Assembly (NCBI GenBank): GCA_947496605.1
Contig: CANMDF010000001.1
Span: forward strand, 930,001-994,000
Origin: an uncultured Paracoccaceae bacterium
Lineage (GTDB): Bacteria; Pseudomonadota; Alphaproteobacteria; Rhodobacterales; Rhodobacteraceae
Length of the DNA stretch: 64,000 nucleotides
Direction of reading: 5' to 3'
This document shows, piece after piece, positions 36,171 to 44,832 of the stretch. The notes under the pieces were generated by a model that worked only from the letters and a program-made list of their open reading frames with translations, was not told where the DNA came from and searched no databases. The position numbers and the translations under genes were made by a program. Positions within the stretch are counted from its first letter, which is position 1, and the number at the start of each line of letters is the position of its first letter.

Positions 36171-37004
36171 TTGGCAACTTTTGCATTGGCATTAGGTGCG
36201 GGTGGTGCACGCGGGTTAGCGCATATTCACGTGGCCGCCGCCTTTGAAGAGCTTGGCATAAGCCCGTCCATCGTATCGGGTTCCTCAATAGGTTCAATCA
36301 TCGGTGCTGCGATGTGTTCGGGCATGTCGTCAGATGAATTACTGGCTTACGTCGACGAAGTCTTGGCTGACCCTTTAGGGGTCATGTGGGATGTGTTTCG
36401 CATGCGTCCAGATAGCCTTGGGACATTCTTTCGCGAAGGTGGTCCGCGGATCGGAGAGCTGAACTTAGAGCGCGTTCTTGAAGGTGTATTGCCTGAGGAC
36501 TTCCCTCGTGACTTTGCCGATCTCAAAGTGCCGCTTAAGGTTTCCGCCACAAACTTTTACGGACAATGCGCAGAGGTTTTTGATCGCGGTGATCTACGTT
36601 TTGCTATGGCTGCGTCCTCTGCAATTCCGGCCGTTTTTCTTCCGGTAGAGCGCGATGGGCAGTTTTTCATTGATGGCAATGCAACTGACCCATGCCCGAT
36701 TGATATTGTTCAGGGCCATGCGGACCATGTGCTTGCCGTTGATGTATCAGGTGGCCCAAGTGGCGATCCGACGAAGCGGCCCTCAAAGCTTGATGTCACT
36801 TATGCCTCGGGGCAAATGATGCAAAAATCAATCGTGCGGACTGCTGCCTCCAAATTCCCAAAAACGGTTCTATTGCGACCACCAGTCAATGAATACATGG
36901 CGTTGGATTTTCTCAAAGGGCGTGAAATTCTTGCACAAACGGCCTCGCTCAAAGAAGAGACCAAGCGGGCAGCGGATCGCTTGCTTGCCGGGGTGACTGA
37001 TTGA
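36171..37004 (+). CDS. Patatin-like phospholipase family protein (TTG start)
   Basis: A 277-residue Ser-Asp dyad lipid hydrolase. The oxyanion-hole GAGGARGLAH (about residues 9-18), nucleophile elbow GSSIG (about 38-42) and aspartate motif DGNATD (about 166-171) are complete. Bacterial relatives act on phospholipids, often as cytoplasmic rssA-like proteins; no signal peptide is seen. The start is TTG 36171 with AAGGGGAAAG upstream; no in-frame ATG is near and the motif begins at once. Confidence 0.87.
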   Translation: MATFALALGAGGARGLAHIHVAAAFEELGISPSIVSGSSIGSIIGAAMCSGMSSDELLAYVDEVLADPLGVMWDVFRMRPDSLGTFFREGGPRIGELNLERVLEGVLPEDFPRDFADLKVPLKVSATNFYGQCAEVFDRGDLRFAMAASSAIPAVFLPVERDGQFFIDGNATDPCPIDIVQGHADHVLAVDVSGGPSGDPTKRPSKLDVTYASGQMMQKSIVRTAASKFPKTVLLRPPVNEYMALDFLKGREILAQTASLKEETKRAADRLLAGVTD

Positions 37005-37012
37005 TACCAATT

Positions 37013-37043
37013 AAAAAAGCCCCGCTGAAAACAGCGGGGCTTT
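37013..37043. terminator. Bidirectional terminator between patatin gene and pntB
   Basis: GCCCCGCTG (37019-37027) and CAGCGGGGC (37032-37040) form a nine-pair stem with a four-A loop. On the minus strand it is followed by six T (A-run 37013-37018), making a strong terminator for pntB; on the plus strand only three T follow, so it stops patatin transcripts less strictly. Confidence 0.88.
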
Positions 37044-37050
37044 GTCGCAA

Positions 37051-37070
37051 TGGTGGATCGTGATCCACCA
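37051..37070. repeat. Perfect 9-bp inverted repeat downstream of pntB
   Basis: TGGTGGATC (37051-37059) and GATCCACCA (37062-37070) are exact inverse complements separated by two bases, directly beside the bidirectional terminator. It could extend the 3' hairpin structure of the pntB transcript or be a protein site; there is no T-run. Confidence 0.5.
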
Positions 37071-37081
37071 TACATTTCACA

Positions 37082-38599
37082 TCAGTCGATCTTTGGCAGC
37101 AATTCGTCCAAAGACTTCTTCGCGTCACCGTAGAACATCCGCGTGTTGTCCTTAAAGAACAGCGGGTTCTCGATCCCCGAATAGCCCGTGCCCTGCCCGC
37201 GCTTGGACACGAACACCTGCTTGGCTTTCCAGCATTCCAACACGGGCATGCCAGCAATCGGGCTGTTTGGATCGTCCTGTGCGGCTGGGTTCACGATGTC
37301 GTTGGAGCCAATCACGATGGCGACGTCCGTATCAGGGAAGTCGTCGTTGATCTCATCCATTTCCATCACGATGTCATATGGCACCTTCGCTTCGGCCAGC
37401 AACACGTTCATGTGCCCCGGCAGACGCCCCGCCACAGGGTGGATCGCAAAGCGCACGTTCTTGCCCTGTGCACGCAGTTTGCGCACCAGTTCAGATACCG
37501 CCTGCTGCGCCTGTGCAACCGCCATGCCGTAGCCCGGGATGATAATGACGCTATCGGCCTCATTCAGCGCTGTAGCCACGCCATCCGCATCAATCGCGAC
37601 CTGTTCGCCTTCAACGGCCATCTGTTCGCCTTGTGGGCCGCCAAAGCCGCCCAAGATCACAGACACGAAGGACCGGTTCATCGCCTTACACATGATGTAA
37701 GACAGGATCGCACCTGAGGAGCCAACAAGCGCACCCACAACGATCAACAGATCATTGCCGAGTGAGAAACCAATCGCCGCTGCCGCCCAACCAGAATAGC
37801 TGTTCAGCATGGACACTACGACAGGCATATCCGCCCCGCCAATGCCCGAGATCAGGTGATAACCAATAAACAAACCCGCCAAAGTCAGCAGGATCAACGC
37901 CCAAGAGCCGGAACCGCCCATATACATGATCAGCAAGATCACTGACAGCGCTGCTGCACCTGCGTTCAGGAAATGCCCACCGGGCAGTTTGTTCGCCCCT
38001 GTATCGATCTTGAATGGCAGCAAGCTAGAGTTACCCGCCAGCTTCGCATAGGCGACCACGGAGCCTGTAAAGGTGACCGCGCCGATCCAGATACCAAGTA
38101 CCAGTTCAACCCGCAGGATGCTGATCTCAACACTGGATTTCTTGGCGATCAATTGGCCAAAGGCGCTGAGCCCTTCGTAGGCGTCTTTCGGCAACCCAAT
38201 GGCAGTGATCCCATCTGGCCCAACGGCGCCTAGCACTTGGCCATTCGCCTCATACAGTGCGCCCATGTTGTTGATCATAATGTCGGCGTTAAAGCCCACG
38301 AACACCGCAGCCAGTCCGACCATCGAGTGCATGATCGCCACCAGCTCGGGCATTTGCGTCATCTCGACCTTGGTGGCCAATTGGTATCCAACCATGCCGC
38401 CCAATGCGATCAGGATGATTGACAACAGCCCCAGACCAGCGCCCGGCCCGACCAGCGTTGCGAATACGGCCAAGGCCATACCTGCGATGCCGTACCAGAC
38501 AGCGCGCTTCGCGCTTTCTTGGCCTGACAGCCCGCCCAGCGAGAGAATGAAAAGAATACCTGCGACGACATAGGCCGCGATTGTGAATGCGTTTTCCAT
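37082..38599 (-). CDS. pntB: NAD(P) transhydrogenase subunit beta
   Basis: A 505-residue membrane subunit holding most of the proton channel (domain II) and the NADP-binding domain III. Domain III motifs are [37 protein letters not shown] and EMDEINDDF. It is about 40 residues longer than the E. coli protein because of an extended loop at about residues 105-160, between VGFNADI and the helix starting [10 protein letters not shown]. It uses the proton gradient to make NADPH. It follows pntA by 12 bases. Confidence 0.95.
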   Translation of the reverse strand: MENAFTIAAYVVAGILFILSLGGLSGQESAKRAVWYGIAGMALAVFATLVGPGAGLGLLSIILIALGGMVGYQLATKVEMTQMPELVAIMHSMVGLAAVFVGFNADIMINNMGALYEANGQVLGAVGPDGITAIGLPKDAYEGLSAFGQLIAKKSSVEISILRVELVLGIWIGAVTFTGSVVAYAKLAGNSSLLPFKIDTGANKLPGGHFLNAGAAALSVILLIMYMGGSGSWALILLTLAGLFIGYHLISGIGGADMPVVVSMLNSYSGWAAAAIGFSLGNDLLIVVGALVGSSGAILSYIMCKAMNRSFVSVILGGFGGPQGEQMAVEGEQVAIDADGVATALNEADSVIIIPGYGMAVAQAQQAVSELVRKLRAQGKNVRFAIHPVAGRLPGHMNVLLAEAKVPYDIVMEMDEINDDFPDTDVAIVIGSNDIVNPAAQDDPNSPIAGMPVLECWKAKQVFVSKRGQGTGYSGIENPLFFKDNTRMFYGDAKKSLDELLPKID

Positions 38600-38611
38600 T
38601 GCCCTGCCCCT

Positions 38612-40192
38612 TTAAGACTTTTGGAACATGGCGAGCATGCGCCGTGTCACGAGGAAGCCACCGAAGATATTCACGGCCGCCATAAAGATACCCAATGCCG
38701 CTAAAATCGTGATCAAAGCACTGGTCGATCCGATTTGGATCAAAGCACCCAAGATAATGATCGACGAAATCGCGTTGGTCACAGCCATCAGCGGCGTGTG
38801 CAATGAGTGTGCAACGTTCCAGATCACCTGGAAGCCGATAAAGACCGACAACACAAATACGATAAAGTGCTGCATAAAGCTCGCAGGCATACCCGGGATA
38901 AGGCCAAGGCCAAGGATCAACGCGGCACCTGCCCCCAAAAGGGTCACTTGCGTCTTGGTTTCTTGTCTGAAGGCCGCGTCTTCTGCCGCACGCTTCTCTT
39001 CCGGCGTAAGCTCTTTGGGTGCTTCCTTTTTGGGTGCAGCCGCAATCGCTGCCACTTTGGGCGGCGGCGGTGGGAAGGTAATCTCGCCTTTGTGCGTGGC
39101 CGTCGCCCCACGGATGACGTCGTCTTCCATGTTGTGGTTTGGGGTGCCGTCTTTTTCTGGCGTCAAATCTGTCATCATGTGACGGATGTTTGTCGCGTAA
39201 AGTGTCGAAGACTGCGCGGCCATACGGCTTGGGAAGTCGGTGTAGCCAACAATGGTCACGCCATTATCGGTGACGATCTTTTCGTCCATCACGGTCAGTT
39301 TGCAGTTACCACCGCGCTCAGCCGCAAGGTCGATGATGACGGAACCGGGCTTCATGCTTTCGACCATGTCTTTGGTCCAAAGTTCTGGCGCATCACGGCC
39401 CGGGATCAGGGCTGTGGTGATAACAATGTCAATGTCTGGCGCGATTTCGCGGAATTTGGCCAGCTGTGCAGCTGCAAACTCAGGACTGGACACGGCGGCA
39501 TAACCACCAGTGGCCGATCCATCCTGCTGTTCTTCTTCAAAGTCGAGGAAAACGAACTCGGCGCCCATACTCTCAACCTGCTCAGCCACCTCGGGGCGCA
39601 CGTCAAAGGCGTATGTGATGGCACCAAGCGATGTCGCGGTGCCAATCGCGGCCAATCCGGCAACACCCGCACCGACGACCAGAACCTTGGCAGGGGGTAC
39701 TTTACCAGCCGCAGTTACCTGACCGGTAAAGAAGCGGCCAAAGTTATTACCTGCCTCGATCACAGCGCGGTAGCCCGCGATGTTGGCCATGGACGACAAT
39801 GCGTCCATCTTTTGGGCCCGTGAAATACGTGGCACCATATCCATTGCGATGACAGTGGCGCCTTTCTTATTGGCGGCCTCCATCAGCTTTTCGTTTTGGG
39901 CCGGGTAGAAGAACGAGATCAGGGTTTGGCCTTCACGCAGCTTTTTGGTTTCTGCATCTGAAGGCGGACGAACTTTGGCGACAATGTCGGCAGCTTTGTA
40001 CAGGGCTGTGGCGGTCTTTGCGATCTCAACACCAGCGTCTTTGTAAGCCTGATCAGAGAAACCAGCGGCAGCACCTGCCCCTGTTTCGATCATGCAATCA
40101 TATCCAAGCTTTTGCAGGTCTTTGGCCGAAGCAGGTGTCATAGCAACCCGATCTTCGCCTTCAAATATCTCTTTTGGTGTGCCGATCTTCAC
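38612..40192 (-). CDS. pntA: NAD(P) transhydrogenase subunit alpha (GTG start)
   Basis: A 526-residue subunit with the NAD-binding domain I (about 1-380; VLVVGAGVAGLAAIGTATSL, PGRDAPELWTKDMVE) and, after a Pro/Lys/Ala-rich linker (about 375-402), three or four membrane helices. It is the fused E. coli-type alpha subunit. The start is GTG at 40192-40190 with GGGGGA about 8 bases upstream, giving the family start MKIGTPKEIFEGEDRVA. With PntB it forms the proton-translocating enzyme. Confidence 0.95.
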   Translation of the reverse strand: MKIGTPKEIFEGEDRVAMTPASAKDLQKLGYDCMIETGAGAAAGFSDQAYKDAGVEIAKTATALYKAADIVAKVRPPSDAETKKLREGQTLISFFYPAQNEKLMEAANKKGATVIAMDMVPRISRAQKMDALSSMANIAGYRAVIEAGNNFGRFFTGQVTAAGKVPPAKVLVVGAGVAGLAAIGTATSLGAITYAFDVRPEVAEQVESMGAEFVFLDFEEEQQDGSATGGYAAVSSPEFAAAQLAKFREIAPDIDIVITTALIPGRDAPELWTKDMVESMKPGSVIIDLAAERGGNCKLTVMDEKIVTDNGVTIVGYTDFPSRMAAQSSTLYATNIRHMMTDLTPEKDGTPNHNMEDDVIRGATATHKGEITFPPPPPKVAAIAAAPKKEAPKELTPEEKRAAEDAAFRQETKTQVTLLGAGAALILGLGLIPGMPASFMQHFIVFVLSVFIGFQVIWNVAHSLHTPLMAVTNAISSIIILGALIQIGSTSALITILAALGIFMAAVNIFGGFLVTRRMLAMFQKS

Positions 40193-40229
40193 GGACCATC
40201 CCCCATATCTGTTCTAGCAGTCAGGATGC

Positions 40230-40256
40230 ATTATAGCGCGCAAGAATATTTCACAA
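40230..40256 (-). promoter_or_regulatory. Predicted promoter of pntAB
   Basis: On the minus strand a perfect TATAAT (40235-40230) lies 38 bases before the pntA GTG. A TTGTGA hexamer (40256-40251) is 15 bases upstream of it, a short spacing, so the minus-35 box is less certain than the minus-10. Confidence 0.45.
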
Positions 40257-40296
40257 GGGACTGGCAGCTATGACAACGCATGTCATGCGCTAACAG

Positions 40297-40746
40297 TTAC
40301 ACCCAACGCCGCGTCTTTTGGCAATAGCGTGCAAAGTCAGCCCGAAATTTGACCCGCAGCCCGTTTTCTTCCTTTAGGATAAACCGCTGCGTGATCGTGA
40401 ACATGAACAGCGGGACCAGCAAAAGCGCGATTGGCGCGTCCCACCGCAAGGCAAGCCCTGCCAGTATCAGTGTATCGCCAAGGTAAATCGGATTGCGGCT
40501 ACGTTTGAAGATGCCAGAGGACACAAGCCGATCAGGCTCCATATGCGGAATGATCGTCGTGCGCTGTTTGCGCATCTCAGCGGCAGCCAACAAGATCAGC
40601 ACGATCCCGCCGCCGACCAATAGCCCACCGAGTAAATCAGTGATTGGCCCACCCAAAGCCCACCCCATCGGTTGCAGCTCGGCAATCCACCACGTCAACA
40701 CGACGGCGAAAAGCAACCAAACGGGGGGTATGTCGATCCATTTCAT
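40297..40746 (-). CDS. Isoprenylcysteine carboxyl methyltransferase-family membrane protein
   Basis: A 149-residue protein with four predicted helices and the family C-terminal motif: SSGIFKRSRNPIYLGDTLIL, then FILKEENGLRVKFRADFARY. Bacterial members are SAM-dependent membrane methyltransferases with unknown acceptors. Of two close starts (40752 and 40746) I give the inner ATG; they differ by two residues. Divergent from the SDR gene. Confidence 0.82.
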   Translation of the reverse strand: MKWIDIPPVWLLFAVVLTWWIAELQPMGWALGGPITDLLGGLLVGGGIVLILLAAAEMRKQRTTIIPHMEPDRLVSSGIFKRSRNPIYLGDTLILAGLALRWDAPIALLLVPLFMFTITQRFILKEENGLRVKFRADFARYCQKTRRWV

Positions 40747-40825
40747 AACCATATGTCTGCCCAAGCGCTTTACCCTTGTCCATGCCCACCGTGCCGTTAG
40801 CATGACACGTAACGGAGGATTGATC

Positions 40826-41584
40826 ATGGAACATGCAGGCAAACATGCGCTGGTCACTGGCGGTGGCACGGGCATCGGCGCGGGGATCGCGATTGCGCTA
40901 GCGAAAGCAGGCGCGAACGTCACGATCACCGGACGCCGCGCTGATAAGCTGGCCGAGGTGGTCGCGACCTCTGATCGCTTGCATGCGTTGGTGATGGATG
41001 TCGATGAAGAAGCATCGGTGCGAGATGGCATCGCGGCTGCGGCAAAAGAACGTGGCCCGATCCAGATCTGTGTGGCCAACGCAGGGATCGCCGAAGGCGG
41101 CCCTTTTGCAAAAACCACGCTGGCGCAATGGCGCAAGACAATGACAACCAACCTTGATGGTGTTTTCTTGACCTTTCAGGCCGCGATGGAAACGCTCGAG
41201 GATGCGACCCCCGCCCGTATGATCGTGATCAGTTCCATTGCAGGTGTACGTGGCCTCAAGAACGCAATTCCTTACACGGTCACAAAACACGGTGTCATCG
41301 GTCTGATCCGCGGTTTGTCCGAGGAATACATGCGCCGCCCCATCACATTTAACGCGCTTTGTCCCGGTTATGTGGACACTGACATTGTACGGGCCCAGAT
41401 ACCGGGCGTCATGAAGAAATTCGGTGTTGATGAGCAAGGCGCACTTGATGTCTTCGCCAAAGGTAACCGACATCAAAAACTGCTTGAGGTTGATGAAATC
41501 ACCGCCGGTGCGATGTGGCTGTGCTCGGATGGGGCGCGGGGCGTGAACGGGCAAACAATTCAAATTTCAGGAGGGCAAGTCTGA
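40826..41584 (+). CDS. SDR-family NAD(P)-dependent oxidoreductase
   Basis: A 252-residue short-chain dehydrogenase: cofactor loop TGGGTGIGAGIA (about residues 11-22), NAG motif in CVANAGIAEGG, catalytic serine in ISSIAGVRG and YTVTKHG (Tyr-x-x-x-Lys). Resembles 3-hydroxyacyl or hydroxybutyrate dehydrogenases; the substrate is unknown. GGAGG lies 7 bases before ATG 40826. Its stop overlaps the DUF1304 start (TGATG) and kynU follows, so an operon is likely. Confidence 0.9.
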   Translation: MEHAGKHALVTGGGTGIGAGIAIALAKAGANVTITGRRADKLAEVVATSDRLHALVMDVDEEASVRDGIAAAAKERGPIQICVANAGIAEGGPFAKTTLAQWRKTMTTNLDGVFLTFQAAMETLEDATPARMIVISSIAGVRGLKNAIPYTVTKHGVIGLIRGLSEEYMRRPITFNALCPGYVDTDIVRAQIPGVMKKFGVDEQGALDVFAKGNRHQKLLEVDEITAGAMWLCSDGARGVNGQTIQISGGQV

Positions 41585-41937
41585 TGATTGCACTTATTCT
41601 TATCGTCCTTGTGGCGCTAATCCACGCCTATTTTCTAGTGCTCGAGATGTTCCGCTGGGAAGAACCACGCACCCGCAAGGTTTTTGGCACCACACCTGAA
41701 TTCGCGGCAGAAAGCAAAGTGATGGCCGCCAACCAAGGGCTTTATAACGGGTTCTTGGCCGCCGGGCTCATTTACGGTTTGGTCTTGGGCGTCGCGGGCG
41801 GACAGATGGTGATCTTCTTGTTGCTCTGCGTCATTGTCGCGGGCATCTATGCGGCGATGTGCGGAATAAAGGCGGCTTTGTTCGCACAAACCGTCCCCGC
41901 GACATTGGCGCTGATCGCCCTTTTGTTGAATATCTAA
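41584..41937 (+). CDS. DUF1304 membrane protein
   Basis: A 117-residue protein with four predicted membrane helices and the DUF1304 features HAYFLVLEMFRWE (about 14-26) and NQGLYNGFLAAG. Function is unknown. Coupled to the SDR gene by TGATG; the ribosome binding site is GGAGGG inside the SDR end. Confidence 0.87.
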   Translation: MIALILIVLVALIHAYFLVLEMFRWEEPRTRKVFGTTPEFAAESKVMAANQGLYNGFLAAGLIYGLVLGVAGGQMVIFLLLCVIVAGIYAAMCGIKAALFAQTVPATLALIALLLNI

Positions 41938-41946
41938 GGATCACCC

Positions 41947-43140
41947 ATGACCGATTTCGCCGTCACCAAAGCCATGTTCTATCTGCCCGAAGGCATGATC
42001 TACCTCGACGGCAACTCGCTGGGGCCACTGCCCAAAGCCACAGAAGCCCGCGTCGCCCGCACGGTGACGGCGGAATGGGGCGAGAAGGTTATTACGGGCT
42101 GGAACCGCGCCGGTTGGATGGCGCAACCCACGGAACTGGGCGACCGCATCGGGCGTTTGATCGGGGCCGAGGCAGGGCATGTGGTGCTGGGTGATACGTT
42201 GTCGATCAAGGTCTATCAGGCGTTGGCCGCAGCCATTGATCTGGTGCCAGACCGCAAAGTGATCCTGACCGATAGCGGGAATTTCCCGTCCGATATCTAT
42301 ATGGCCGAAGGGCTGATCAAATCACTTGGACGCGGCCACGAGTTGCGTGTTGTGCCGCCTGAGGATGTTGAAAACCACATCAACGACGATCTGGCGGTGC
42401 TGATGCTAACGCAGGTCGATTACCGCACGGGGCGGCTGCATGACATGAAAGCGCTGACGGCCAAAGCACACGCGGCGGGCGCTGTTACCTGTTGGGACTT
42501 GGCGCATACCGCAGGGGCTATGGCCGTGGACCTGCAAGGCTGCAACGCCGATTTCGCGGTGGGCTGTACCTATAAATATCTGAACGCCGGACCGGGTGCA
42601 CCTGCGTTTATCTATGTTGCGCCGCGCCACATCGACAATTGTCAGCCCGCGCTGTCAGGTTGGCTGGGACACGAAGCGCCCTTTGCATTCGACCTCGATT
42701 ACCGCCCCGGTACAGGGATTGAACGCATGCGCGTGGGCACGCCATCTGTCCTACAGATGGCCGCCCTCGATGCGTCGCTCGATATCTGGGATCAGGTTGA
42801 TATGGACGCGCTGCGTGCGGCATCCATCGCACTGACAGAACAGTTTATCGCGGGGGTTGAGGCGCACTGCCCGCAACTGACACTCGCCAGCCCGCGCGAT
42901 CCGCATCAGCGCGGCAGCCAAGTGTCCTTCGCCTTTGAGCACGGTTATGCCGCAATGCAGGCTTGCATCGCGCGCAATGTGATCGGCGATTTCCGTGCGC
43001 CCGACATCATGCGTTTTGGATTTTGTCCGTTGTTCATTGACGCAGGCGATGTGGATGCCGCAATTGCGGTGATCGCAGATGTGATGGGGAACGCACTTTG
43101 GGACGATCCGACTTACAAACAGGTTGCCCGCGTCACCTAA
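41947..43140 (+). CDS. kynU: Kynureninase
   Basis: A 397-residue PLP enzyme that splits kynurenine into anthranilate and alanine. Family motifs: YLDGNSLGPLPK, WNRAGWMAQPTELGDRIG, TDSGNFPSDIYMAEGL, the cofactor aspartate in CWDLAHTAGA and the Schiff-base lysine (about K210) in TYKYLNAGPGAPAF. Length is normal. It is the third gene of an SDR-DUF1304-kynU set; kynA and kynB are not in the window. Its stop overlaps that of the convergent BrkB gene. Confidence 0.95.
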   Translation: MTDFAVTKAMFYLPEGMIYLDGNSLGPLPKATEARVARTVTAEWGEKVITGWNRAGWMAQPTELGDRIGRLIGAEAGHVVLGDTLSIKVYQALAAAIDLVPDRKVILTDSGNFPSDIYMAEGLIKSLGRGHELRVVPPEDVENHINDDLAVLMLTQVDYRTGRLHDMKALTAKAHAAGAVTCWDLAHTAGAMAVDLQGCNADFAVGCTYKYLNAGPGAPAFIYVAPRHIDNCQPALSGWLGHEAPFAFDLDYRPGTGIERMRVGTPSVLQMAALDASLDIWDQVDMDALRAASIALTEQFIAGVEAHCPQLTLASPRDPHQRGSQVSFAFEHGYAAMQACIARNVIGDFRAPDIMRFGFCPLFIDAGDVDAAIAVIADVMGNALWDDPTYKQVARVT

Positions 43141-44009
43141 ATAAATGTCGTATCGTCGCCGGTCTCGTGGCTGTCATACCCGTGTACCTCGACGTTCAGC
43201 GCGGCCCCCAACAAGATCAAATAGGCGCTGACATAAAGCCACAGCAACAGACCAATGACGGCACCGATTGAGCCATACACCTCATTATAGCTGGCAAAAT
43301 TCGTCAGGTAGAACGACAAGCCCGCCGATGCTGCGATCCACAAAACAATCACGACAAATGCACCTACAGTGATCCAGCGACCACGGCTGCCGATACGGGC
43401 CGGGCCAAAGCGGTAAAGCAGGCTGAGGCCGATCATCAGGACACTCAGGGCAACCAGCCATCGGATACCTTCTAACAGCCAAGCGGTCGAGTTTGCGACC
43501 GGAATGAATGCAAGGCCAATGGGGACGATCACAACAACCGTCATTGCAACAATCGCCAAAAACACCAATGCGACGGTCAACATCAGAGCGACAGCCATTT
43601 GCCAGATACCATTGCGCATGCGCTGTCCTGCGATCGCATTCAAACCGCCAATCAACGCCGCGACCCCTGCCCTGCATGACCAAAGTGCAAGCGCAATTGA
43701 GACGACAGTGGCCCAGCCCAAAGCATCAGAAGGTGCAGCGACCAGACGAAAGACCTGGCTCGCGATCAGGTTATAGGCATCGGGTGGAATGATATCCTCC
43801 ATCAAGGCAAGCTGTTCAGCGATGACCACAGGATCCGCAATAAGGCCAAAAATCGCGATCACCGCAGCGATGCCTGGAAAAATCCCGAACATGCCAAAGA
43901 ATGCGACGCCAGCAGCGATCAAGCCGAGGTGCTTTTCTCCCGCCGTGGTCCAGACGGCAACCAAGACCCGCCATACTTTCAAAATTGTCGCCACGCCTTT
44001 GACCGCCAA
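43137..44009 (-). CDS. YihY/BrkB family inner-membrane protein
   Basis: A 290-residue protein with six predicted membrane helices. Family signs include GVAFFGMFGIFPGIAA and the C-terminal SIGAVIGLLLWLYVSAYLIL (20 residues). Once mislabelled RNase BN; current view is an envelope or transport function. The only start giving the full N-terminus is TTG 44009, with GAGAAAG upstream; a GTG at 43994 is possible. Confidence 0.84.
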   Translation of the reverse strand: MAVKGVATILKVWRVLVAVWTTAGEKHLGLIAAGVAFFGMFGIFPGIAAVIAIFGLIADPVVIAEQLALMEDIIPPDAYNLIASQVFRLVAAPSDALGWATVVSIALALWSCRAGVAALIGGLNAIAGQRMRNGIWQMAVALMLTVALVFLAIVAMTVVVIVPIGLAFIPVANSTAWLLEGIRWLVALSVLMIGLSLLYRFGPARIGSRGRWITVGAFVVIVLWIAASAGLSFYLTNFASYNEVYGSIGAVIGLLLWLYVSAYLILLGAALNVEVHGYDSHETGDDTTFI

Positions 44010-44190
44010 ATTTTTGCTTTCTCAGCCATAACTTAGGGCAACATTGGCCTGACCGCCACTTTTGTCCGCAAAATGTCACAGCGCCCATCGGCATTTGCAC
44101 GCTTGTCTGCAAAAAGATGTCGCTTCATTCATCTTCTCGCGTTAGGATTCCTTAAAACAGGGGAAAACCCCGTACCCGAGGCAAACCAGA

Positions 44191-44826
44191 GTGAATATCC
44201 TGAACGAACATACCAACACGTTGGCTGAACGCGTGTTGGGCCAAGACAGTAACCGCTATCTGGTGGCCATCGCAGGTGCACCCGGCAGCGGGAAATCGAC
44301 CTTGGCCAATGAATTGGCCCGCCGCCTGAACGCCCAAGGGCGCAAGTCCATTGTTGTGCCGATGGACGGCTTTCATCTTGATAACGGCATTTTAGAAGCA
44401 CGTGGTTTGCGACCGCGTAAAGGTGCGCCCGAAACATTTGATGGCGCAGGCTTTGTTCGCTTGGTGCGTGCGCTAAAAACCGGCGAAGAAGTAATCGCGC
44501 CGACGTTTGACCGGACACGCGATCTGGCAATTGCAGGATCAGTGGCGGTCCCTGCCGCAGCTAAGGTCGTGATCGTTGAAGGCAATTACCTGATGTTCGA
44601 TGAGGCCCCTTGGACCGCATTGGCCGATCTTTGGGATCTTTCCGTTCGCTTGGATGTGCCTATGACAGAACTGCGGGCGCGGTTAATCCATCGCTGGCTG
44701 AGCCTAAATTATTCGCCCGCCGTCGCCACCCGCCGCGCCGAGGGCAATGATATTCCCAACGCGCAACGTGTCATCGATCAGGCGTTGCCTTGCGACATCG
44801 CGTTGAACGGCGAAGCCGCGCAATAA
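44191..44826 (+). CDS. P-loop nucleoside/sugar kinase (uridine kinase/PRK-like)
   Basis: A 211-residue kinase with Walker A GAPGSGKST (about residues 29-37), PMDGFHLDN (substrate-binding aspartate), and VIVEGNYLMFD. This is the phosphoribulokinase/uridine kinase superfamily, in the subgroup that includes FrcK-like fructose transporter kinases; substrate unknown. Start GTG 44191 with GAGG 9 bases upstream. No sugar transporter is adjacent; a TRAP transporter converges on it 6 bases downstream. Confidence 0.82.
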   Translation: MNILNEHTNTLAERVLGQDSNRYLVAIAGAPGSGKSTLANELARRLNAQGRKSIVVPMDGFHLDNGILEARGLRPRKGAPETFDGAGFVRLVRALKTGEEVIAPTFDRTRDLAIAGSVAVPAAAKVVIVEGNYLMFDEAPWTALADLWDLSVRLDVPMTELRARLIHRWLSLNYSPAVATRRAEGNDIPNAQRVIDQALPCDIALNGEAAQ

Positions 44827-44832
44827 AGCGGA

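Noticed and set aside
38807-39823. 338-residue open frame antisense to pntA
   Set aside because: Cys/Arg/His-rich composition, no motif, fully inside an intact conserved gene.
40270-40286. ATGACA-ACGCA-TGTCAT inverted repeat between pntA and the ICMT-like gene
   Set aside because: Short stem without T-run; could be chance and does not match a known operator.
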